Of a stretch of DNA of 6,103 nt, positions 1-6,103 are shown one piece after another. The DNA is taken from positions 1 to 6,103 of the forward strand of contig JAAPAA010000186.1 of the NCBI GenBank assembly GCA_012274165.1. The letters are read 5' to 3'. A program made the translations under genes and the position numbers. The notes under the pieces were generated by a model. That model was not told the DNA's origin. It made no database searches and worked only from the letters and a program-made list of their open reading frames with translations. This DNA is from Thiobacillaceae bacterium (lineage in GTDB: Bacteria > Pseudomonadota > Gammaproteobacteria > Burkholderiales > Thiobacillaceae). Numbering within the stretch: position 1 is the stretch's first letter; each line of letters opens with the position of its first letter.

Positions 1-135
1 CGACAACACGCATACGAAAATAAGCATTCACGCTCGGCCCACGCCAGCGGGAATTCGGAAAGACCGCCTCGGCTCTGCCGACGACACTCTCCAGGAACAG
101 GACACCCTAACCCATGCCGTTTCACTCACATTACC

Positions 136-141
136 TGTAAT
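136..141 (+). promoter_or_regulatory. Possible -10 element for rne
   Basis: TGTAAT matches the sigma-70 consensus TATAAT at five of six positions. No acceptable -35 hexamer lies 16-18 bp upstream, so this is a weak call. If used, transcription would start near 148, which is the base of the stem-loop at 148-167, and would leave a leader of about 60 nt. This is inference from motif matching only. Confidence 0.25.
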
Positions 142-147
142 CGCATG

Positions 148-167
148 TGCCGCTGACACCAGCGGCA
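148..167 (+). promoter_or_regulatory. Stem-loop in the rne 5' leader
   Basis: A perfect inverted repeat, TGCCGCTG / CAGCGGCA, forms an 8-bp GC-rich stem with a four-base ACAC loop. No T-run follows, so it is not an intrinsic terminator. It lies 39 nt before the rne start codon. E. coli RNase E represses its own synthesis by acting on structured elements in the rne 5' UTR, so an autoregulatory or mRNA-stability role is a reasonable inference. I cannot show homology to the E. coli hairpins. Confidence 0.45.
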
Positions 168-195
168 GTCTGGCCTGTCCCGTATGCACGCGCGC

Positions 196-200
196 GGGAG
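196..200 (+). promoter_or_regulatory. Shine-Dalgarno site of rne
   Basis: GGGAG sits six bases (taaaca) before the ATG at 207 and supports that start. A short CCCG (179-182) could pair with CGGG (195-198) and partly mask the site, but the pairing is only about 4 bp and is speculative. Confidence 0.7.
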
Positions 201-206
201 TAAACA

Positions 207-2726
207 ATGAAGCGCATGCTATTTAACGCAACCCAGGCGGAAGAACTCCGGGTTGCCATCGTCGACGGGCAAAAACTCGTCGACCTTGACATCGAGTCCG
301 CCAGCAAAGAGCAACGCAAAGGCAATGTCTACAAAGGTGTCATCACCCGCGTCGAACCCAGTCTGGAAGCCGCATTTGTCGATTACGGCTGCGAGCGCCA
401 CGGCTTTTTGCCGTTCAAGGAAATCGCCCGCTCCTGCCTGCCCGGCAATGGTCGTCCGCAAGATGCGCTGAAAGAAGGCCAGGAACTCCTGGTACAAGTC
501 GAAAAAGACGAACGCGGCAACAAGGGCGCCGCCCTCACCACCTACGTTTCGCTGGCCGGCCGCTATGTCGTGCTGATGCCGACCAACCCCCGCGGCGGTG
601 GCGTCTCACGGCGCATCGAAGGCGAAGAGCGCAACGAACTGCGCGACACCCTGGCGCAACTCGACATCCCCGAAGGCATGAGTCTGATCGCCCGCACCGC
701 CGGCATCGGCCGCACTGCCGAAGAATTCCAGTGGGACCTGAACTACCTGCTGAGCCTGTGGAAAGCCATTGACGGCGCCTCCACCTCGCAAAAAGGCGCC
801 TTCCTGATTTATCAGGAAGGCAGTCTGGTCATCCGCGCCATCCGCGACTATTTCTCGGCGGACATCGGGGAAATCCTGATCGACACCCAGGATATTTACG
901 ATCAAGCCCAGCAGTTCATGGCACACGTGATGCCGGCCAACGTCAGCAAGGTCAAGCTCTACCACGACGACGTGCCGCTGTTCTCGCGTTTCCAGATCGA
1001 ACACCAGATCGAATCGGCGTATTCACGCCAGGTCAACCTGCCGTCCGGCGGCGCGATTGTCATCGATCACACCGAAGCGCTGGTGTCGGTTGATGTCAAC
1101 TCGGCCCGCGCGACCAAGGGCAGCGACGTCGAAAACACCGCGACCAGCACCAACCTCGAACCGGCGGACGACATCGCCCGCCAGATGCGTCTGCGCGACC
1201 TCGGCGGCTTGATCGTGATCGACTTCATCGACATGGAAAACCCGAAAAACCAGCGCGATGTCGAGAACCGCCTGAAGGATGCGCTGCACCACGACCGCGC
1301 CCGCGTGCAAACCGGTAAGATCTCGCGCTTCGGCCTGCTCGAAATGTCGCGCCAGCGCTTGCAGCCCTCGCTCGGCGAAACCAGCTACAACCCCTGCCCA
1401 CGCTGCCACGGCACCGGCCACATCCGCGGTACCGAGTCGTCGGCGCTGCACATCCTGCGCATCCTGCAGGAAGAGGCCATGAAGGACAGCACCGGCGCGA
1501 TCCACGTGCAGCTGCCGGTCGATGTCGCCACCTTCCTGCTGAATGAAAAACGCGTCGATATCTACACGCTCGAGTCGCGCCTCAAGGTCAATGTGGTGTT
1601 GATCCCCAACATCCACATGGAAACCCCGCACTACACCATGACCCGGCTGCGTCACGAAGAACTGAATCAGCGCGATACCGCTGCGCCCAGCTACAAAATG
1701 GCGACGATGCCGGAAACCGAATCCGTCTATCAGTCCGAAAAGGCGATCACGCCGATGCGCCAGGAAGCTGCGGTCAAATCCATTGCGCCGCCGCAACCGG
1801 CAGCAGCATCCAGCGCCCGTCCGGCCGTCGCAGCGATTGCGGCACAGGCTCAAGGTGGCTTGATCGACCGCATTGTCGGCTGGTTCAAGAAGCGCGGCGA
1901 CGAAGCACCGACTGTCGCAACAGCCGCCGCAGAACCCGTTGCAGCCATTACACGCACTGAGCGTCCAAGCGAGCGCCGCGATCGCAAGCCCAGCCAGCAA
2001 CGTCGCGGCCGCAACGAGGGGCGCAATGGCGAAGGACGTGGCGAGAATCGCAATGCTGAAGGTCGCAGCGAAACACGTCAGACGGAAGCACGCCCGAACG
2101 AGCCACGTACCGGCGATTCTGCCAAGCAACCCCGTCCGCCGCGCCAGCCGAAACCACGCATTGAAGCTGAAGCCGCACCGCGCGTTGATGAGCCCGTCTC
2201 CGCACCCGGCGAATCCGGCGCTGAAGAGAAACGCGAGCCGCGCAGCCGCCGTGGACGCGGCAATCGCCGCCCGCGCGAAGCCCGTCCCGAAGACGCGACA
2301 AGCACGCCGATGGGCGTGATCGAAATCGCCGGTTTCCACGCCATCATCGAAATCGCCGGTTCGCCCAAAGCAGTGCCAGCGCCCGCAGCGCCCAAGCAGC
2401 AGAATCTGCAACTGGAAGCAGCGGCCGCACCGGCAACCGAGCGCGTTGCCACTAGCGCCAATCTGCAGCAGGTCGAAACCACTGCAGCAGTCGCCAGCAC
2501 GACCGACTCCGGCGAGCCAGGGCGCCCACGTCGCCGTCGTCGCCCGGCCACCCCGTCGGTGGATAGCGGCGCAAGCAGCCTGATGCAGGTGGAAACCACA
2601 GCGCCCACCAGCAACCTCGCTGAAGCCCCCGCACCCAGCGCGCCCCATCCGACTCGTCGGCGGGAACGCCCGCAGGTGAGCGCACCACAGGAACCGCTGG
2701 TGCAGGTGGAAACCCAGGCGAAATAA
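207..2726 (+). CDS. rne: Ribonuclease E
   Basis: Single-strand-specific endoribonuclease that starts most mRNA decay and processes rRNA and tRNA precursors, normally on the inner face of the cytoplasmic membrane as scaffold of the degradosome. The N-terminus MKRMLFNATQ and residues 1-480 align almost throughout with E. coli RNase E. An S1 domain covers about 36-118. The 5'-monophosphate sensor pair is R163/T164. Catalytic Mg-binding aspartates are D296 (VDVNSARAT) and D339 (IVIDFIDM), equivalent to E. coli D303 and D346; the shift of 7 comes from a shorter S1 loop. The zinc-link CPRC is C397/C400. Residues 550-563 (GLIDRIVGWFKKR) resemble the amphipathic membrane anchor, segment A. The tail from about 585 is disordered, Arg-rich (585-692), then Ala/Pro-rich with repeated motifs. 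At 839 aa it is shorter than the 1061-aa E. coli protein, and I recognise none of the E. coli RhlB, enolase or PNPase sites. The ATG at 207 has a good Shine-Dalgarno site. Confidence 0.97.
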   Translation: MKRMLFNATQAEELRVAIVDGQKLVDLDIESASKEQRKGNVYKGVITRVEPSLEAAFVDYGCERHGFLPFKEIARSCLPGNGRPQDALKEGQELLVQVEKDERGNKGAALTTYVSLAGRYVVLMPTNPRGGGVSRRIEGEERNELRDTLAQLDIPEGMSLIARTAGIGRTAEEFQWDLNYLLSLWKAIDGASTSQKGAFLIYQEGSLVIRAIRDYFSADIGEILIDTQDIYDQAQQFMAHVMPANVSKVKLYHDDVPLFSRFQIEHQIESAYSRQVNLPSGGAIVIDHTEALVSVDVNSARATKGSDVENTATSTNLEPADDIARQMRLRDLGGLIVIDFIDMENPKNQRDVENRLKDALHHDRARVQTGKISRFGLLEMSRQRLQPSLGETSYNPCPRCHGTGHIRGTESSALHILRILQEEAMKDSTGAIHVQLPVDVATFLLNEKRVDIYTLESRLKVNVVLIPNIHMETPHYTMTRLRHEELNQRDTAAPSYKMATMPETESVYQSEKAITPMRQEAAVKSIAPPQPAAASSARPAVAAIAAQAQGGLIDRIVGWFKKRGDEAPTVATAAAEPVAAITRTERPSERRDRKPSQQRRGRNEGRNGEGRGENRNAEGRSETRQTEARPNEPRTGDSAKQPRPPRQPKPRIEAEAAPRVDEPVSAPGESGAEEKREPRSRRGRGNRRPREARPEDATSTPMGVIEIAGFHAIIEIAGSPKAVPAPAAPKQQNLQLEAAAAPATERVATSANLQQVETTAAVASTTDSGEPGRPRRRRRPATPSVDSGASSLMQVETTAPTSNLAEAPAPSAPHPTRRRERPQVSAPQEPLVQVETQAK
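2007..2075 (+). repeat. Low-complexity GRxE/NEGR-rich tract in RNase E
   Basis: Residues 601-623 of RNase E repeat short Gly-Arg-Asn-Glu units (GRNEGRNGEGRGENRNAEGR). The tract lies in the Arg-rich part of the tail that follows the membrane-anchor helix. Such tracts in RNase E proteins bind RNA; here that role is inferred from composition and position. Confidence 0.55.
2316..2369 (+). repeat. Two tandem 27-bp units (IEIAG) in the rne tail
   Basis: Residues 704-712 (VIEIAGFHA) and 713-721 (IIEIAGSPK) are two tandem nine-residue units. At DNA level ATCGAAATCGCCGGTT is identical at 2319-2334 and 2346-2361, a 27-bp period. The units form a hydrophobic island in an otherwise charged, disordered tail. 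Confidence 0.75.
2463..2723 (+). repeat. Three LxQVETxA motifs spaced 39 residues apart
   Basis: The RNase E C-terminus carries LQQVETTA (753-760), LMQVETTA (792-799) and LVQVETQA (831-838, one residue before the end). First positions are exactly 39 residues (117 bp) apart both times, at nucleotides 2463, 2580 and 2697; the shared DNA core is CAGGTSGAAACC. The two linkers each hold an Arg cluster (RPRRRRRP at 773-780; RRRERP at 817-822) but otherwise differ. A degenerate earlier copy may be LQLEAAA at 734-740. The pattern suggests repeated short binding motifs for a protein partner; the partner is unknown. Confidence 0.7.
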
Positions 2727-2740
2727 GCGCCTGAGCCACA

Positions 2741-2777
2741 CAAAAACAAGGGCCGCTTTTAGCGGCCCTTGTTTTTG
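2741..2777. terminator. Bidirectional intrinsic terminator between rne and the phosphatase gene
   Basis: CAAAAACAAGGGCCGCT (2741-2757) and its exact complement (2761-2777) form a 17-bp perfect inverted repeat around a TTT loop. The GC core GGGCCGCT/AGCGGCCC is followed by TTGTTTTTG on the plus strand, and the flanking A-run gives the same U-rich end on the minus strand. It begins 15 bp after the rne stop and lies about 35 bp beyond the phosphatase stop, so it can end both convergent transcripts. Confidence 0.92.
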
Positions 2778-2812
2778 CTGCGTACGACAGAAGGCCGTTA
2801 CCGCAGGTCCAT

Positions 2813-3279
2813 CTAGTTGCGGCGATTGATCTCCCGAATCAGACCTTGCACCGCGTCCTCGATCATGTCGAGATTTTCCTCGAAGCCCTGTGGCCCGCCG
2901 TAATACGGATCGACCACATCCAGATTGGGATACTTGCGGCTGAATGACAACAGGCGCTGGATCTTGCCGTGATGCCGTGACGGTGCGCGCTCAATCAGCA
3001 TGCTGTAGTTGTCGCGGTCCATCGCCAGAATGTAATCGAACGCCTCGAAATCGGTGTCCGCCACCTTGCGTCCGCGCAACTGGCTGATGTCTGCACCGCG
3101 CTGGCGCGCCGCCTGCTGCGCACGCTGATCGGGCGTATCGCCCACGTGATACGCATGGGTGCCAGCGGAGTCGGCTTCCACCTGCTGTTCCAGTCCCGCC
3201 TCGCGAATGGCCTTGCGGAACATGCCTTCTGCCATCGGCGAACGGCAGATGTTTCCCATGCAAACGAATAAAACTTTAG

Positions 3280-3283
<4 letters not shown>
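2813..3283 (-). CDS. Low-molecular-weight protein tyrosine phosphatase
   Basis: Cytoplasmic phosphatase of the arsenate-reductase-like LMW-PTP fold that hydrolyses phosphotyrosine through a cysteinyl-phosphate intermediate. The P-loop lies at the N-terminus: VCMGNICRSP, with nucleophile C8, second cysteine C13, R14 and S15. The general acid is D125 in DPYY (125-128), the usual C-terminal signature. DSAGTHAYHVG (38-48) is also typical. At 156 aa it is full length for the family. Its ATG overlaps the uvrB stop as ATGA, and GGAAGAG eight bases upstream (3292-3298), inside the uvrB end, is a good Shine-Dalgarno site, so it is probably translationally coupled to uvrB. No tyrosine kinase or polysaccharide-export gene is adjacent, so a Wzb-like role in capsule synthesis is not supported; the physiological substrate is unknown. 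Confidence 0.93.
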
Positions 3284-5310
<2,027 letters not shown>

Positions 5311-5339
5311 AGGTAAAATCGCGCGGCTTAAACTCATCG

Positions 5340-5348
5340 ATAGTAGCA
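5340..5348 (-). promoter_or_regulatory. Candidate extended -10 promoter for uvrB
   Basis: Read on the minus strand this is TGCTACTAT, an extended -10 (TGn) followed by TACTAT, which matches TATAAT at 4/6. No convincing -35 is found 16-18 bp upstream, which extended -10 promoters can do without. The predicted start near 5333 falls inside the ATG-led extension of uvrB and so favours the GTG start at 5310. Confidence 0.35.
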
Positions 5349-5350
5349 CT

Positions 5351-5362
5351 CTGCCCTTGCAG
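5351..5362. repeat. Short palindrome in the uvrB/aminotransferase intergenic region
   Basis: CTGC-CCTT-GCAG is a 4-bp inverted repeat with a four-base centre, directly followed by the palindrome ATGCAT (5363-5368). It sits just upstream of the proposed uvrB -10 and in the aminotransferase leader, where an operator could act on both genes. It does not match the LexA pattern CTGT-N8-ACAG. A chance origin is quite possible. Confidence 0.2.
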
Positions 5363-5369
5363 ATGCATG

Positions 5370-5374
5370 AAGGA
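5370..5374 (+). promoter_or_regulatory. Shine-Dalgarno site that sets the aminotransferase GTG start
   Basis: AAGGA lies six bases before the GTG at 5381. It decides between that GTG and an in-frame ATG at 5363, which has no Shine-Dalgarno site upstream. A nearer ATG at 5367 is out of frame and opens only a 76-codon shadow frame. Confidence 0.75.
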
Positions 5375-5380
5375 AACCCA

Positions 5381-6103
5381 GTGGAACTCTCCCGCCGCGT
5401 ACAGGCCATCAAGCCCTCACCCACCCTGGCCGTTACCGCCCGCGCCGCCGCGCTCAAAGCAACCGGGCGCGACATCATCGGCCTTGGCGCCGGCGAACCC
5501 GATTTCGATACGCCGCAGCACATCAAGGACGCGGCGATTGCGGCAATCAACAGCGGCTTCACCAAGTACACGGCAGTCGATGGCACCCCCAGCCTGAAGG
5601 CGGCGATCATCGCCAAGTTCAAGCGTGACAACGGCCTCGATTACACGCCCAAACAGATATTGGTGTCATGTGGCGGCAAGCAGAGTTTTTTCAACCTGGT
5701 GCAGGCGGTGATCAACGCCGGTGACGAAGTCATCATCCCGGCGCCTTACTGGGTGTCGTATCCCGACATCGTCATCCTCGCCGACGGCAAGCCGGTGATC
5801 GTCGAGGCTGGCATCGAGCAGGGTTTCAAGATCACCCCGGCGCAGCTGGAGGCCGCGATCACCCCGAAGACCAAACTGGTTGTGATCAACAGCCCGTCCA
5901 ATCCCACCGGTGTGGCTTACAGCCGCGACGAACTCACCGCACTCGGCGAAGTGTTGCGTCGTCACCGCGAAGTACTGATCGCCACCGATGACATGTACGA
6001 ACACATCCTTTGGACCGCGGACCCGTTCGTCAACATCCTCAACGTCTGTCCCGATCTTTATGAGCGCACCATGGTGCTGAACGGCGTGTCCAAGGTCTAT
6101 GCC
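5381..6103 (+). CDS. aspC: Aspartate aminotransferase-type class I PLP aminotransferase, 3' end cut by window
   Basis: Pyridoxal-phosphate enzyme that moves an amino group between aspartate (possibly also aromatic amino acids) and 2-oxoglutarate in the cytoplasm. The first 241 residues of an expected 390-400 are present. Seen: N-terminal MELSRRVQAIKPSPT and GLGAGEPDFDTP (34-45) typical of the bacterial aspartate aminotransferase subgroup; GGK (98-100), near the cofactor phosphate; W124 in APYWVSYP, which stacks on the PLP ring; SPSNPTG (171-177) with the substrate-binding Asn N174; D203 and Y206 in TDDMYE, contacting the pyridine ring; and the catalytic Schiff-base lysine K238 in NGVSKVYA, three residues before the window ends. 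GTG at 5381 is chosen because of AAGGA six bases upstream and the usual N-terminus. Substrate specificity within class I cannot be fixed by motifs, so the symbol is less certain than the family. It is divergent from uvrB with about 70 bp between starts. Confidence 0.92.
   Translation, partial: MELSRRVQAIKPSPTLAVTARAAALKATGRDIIGLGAGEPDFDTPQHIKDAAIAAINSGFTKYTAVDGTPSLKAAIIAKFKRDNGLDYTPKQILVSCGGKQSFFNLVQAVINAGDEVIIPAPYWVSYPDIVILADGKPVIVEAGIEQGFKITPAQLEAAITPKTKLVVINSPSNPTGVAYSRDELTALGEVLRRHREVLIATDDMYEHILWTADPFVNILNVCPDLYERTMVLNGVSKVYA

Larger units (their letters stand above)
1..206. other. Non-coding leader region upstream of rne
   Basis: No gene is supported here. Two plus-strand frames stay open for tens of codons, but their translations resemble no family I recognise and third-position G/C is clearly lower than in the neighbouring genes. 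On the minus strand, ATG triplets at 27 and 13 open short frames that leave the window; too little is visible to call a divergent gene, although in E. coli rne is divergent from rluC. The region is best read as the promoter and 5' leader of rne. It contains a strong stem-loop (148-167) and a weak -10-like hexamer, listed separately, and a small 5-bp hairpin with a TCT loop at 69-81. Confidence 0.6.

Noticed and set aside
1..27. Possible start of a divergent minus-strand gene (ATG at 27 or 13)
   Set aside because: Only four to nine codons would be in view and no family can be recognised; an rluC-like neighbour is plausible from E. coli gene order but cannot be supported here.
153..158. CTGACA as a -35 box for rne
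   Set aside because: It matches TTGACA at 5/6, but no -10-like hexamer occurs 16-18 bp downstream, and the bases are part of the leader stem-loop.
2..226. Open plus-strand frame running through the rne leader and into rne
   Set aside because: No visible start within the window that fits, low third-position G/C compared with the real genes, no recognisable motif, and it runs through the rne Shine-Dalgarno site and start codon in another frame.
1023..2741. 572-codon open frame on the minus strand across most of rne
   Set aside because: It is antisense to an unmistakable RNase E gene. Its Arg/Ala/Gly/Cys-rich translation shows no family motif, and long antisense frames are expected opposite GC-rich genes with strong third-position bias.
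5367..5597. 76-codon plus-strand frame starting with ATG at 5367
   Set aside because: It overlaps the aminotransferase in another frame; AAGGA is inside its first codons and serves the GTG at 5381 instead.
5311..5631. N-terminal extension of uvrB to an upstream ATG at 5631
   Set aside because: The extra 107 codons are mostly antisense to the aminotransferase 5' region, which has clear family motifs, and no UvrB carries such an extension to my knowledge.

Overview
The window is ordinary chromosomal housekeeping DNA from a GC-rich proteobacterium, most likely a betaproteobacterium. The inference rests on a UvrB N-terminus of the FPNSPFRL...PFPPAGDQP type, an RNase E with a near-complete E. coli-like catalytic half but a different, shorter tail, and strong G/C bias at third codon positions. 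I see no mobile element, CRISPR array, tRNA or rRNA, and no clear sign of horizontal transfer. Species-level assignment is not possible from this sequence.

Layout, left to right. Positions 1-206 hold no convincing gene; they look like the leader of rne and contain an 8-bp perfect stem-loop about 40 nt before the start codon. Positions 207-2726 (+) encode RNase E, 839 aa, with all catalytic, 5'-sensor and zinc-link residues present and a long Arg/Pro/Ala-rich tail carrying short repeated motifs. Positions 2741-2777 are a perfect 17-bp inverted repeat that looks like a bidirectional terminator between convergent genes. On the minus strand, uvrB (about 5310 down to 3280) is followed with an ATGA overlap by a low-molecular-weight protein tyrosine phosphatase gene (3283 to 2813). 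Divergent from uvrB, an aspartate aminotransferase-type PLP enzyme starts at a GTG at 5381 and runs off the right end, three codons after its catalytic lysine.

Together the window has three transcription units: rne alone (+), uvrB-phosphatase (-) and the aminotransferase (+). The first two converge on one shared terminator. The last two diverge from a very tight intergenic region in which candidate promoters overlap each other and the uvrB 5' end. RNase E acts in RNA turnover, UvrB in nucleotide excision repair, the phosphatase in tyrosine dephosphorylation and the aminotransferase in amino-acid metabolism; they are neighbours, not one pathway.

No clearly new biological system is visible. 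The points most worth a second look are the evenly spaced LxQVETxA motifs and the duplicated IEIAG unit in the RNase E tail, the rne leader hairpin, and the overlapping divergent promoters that bear on the uvrB start choice.
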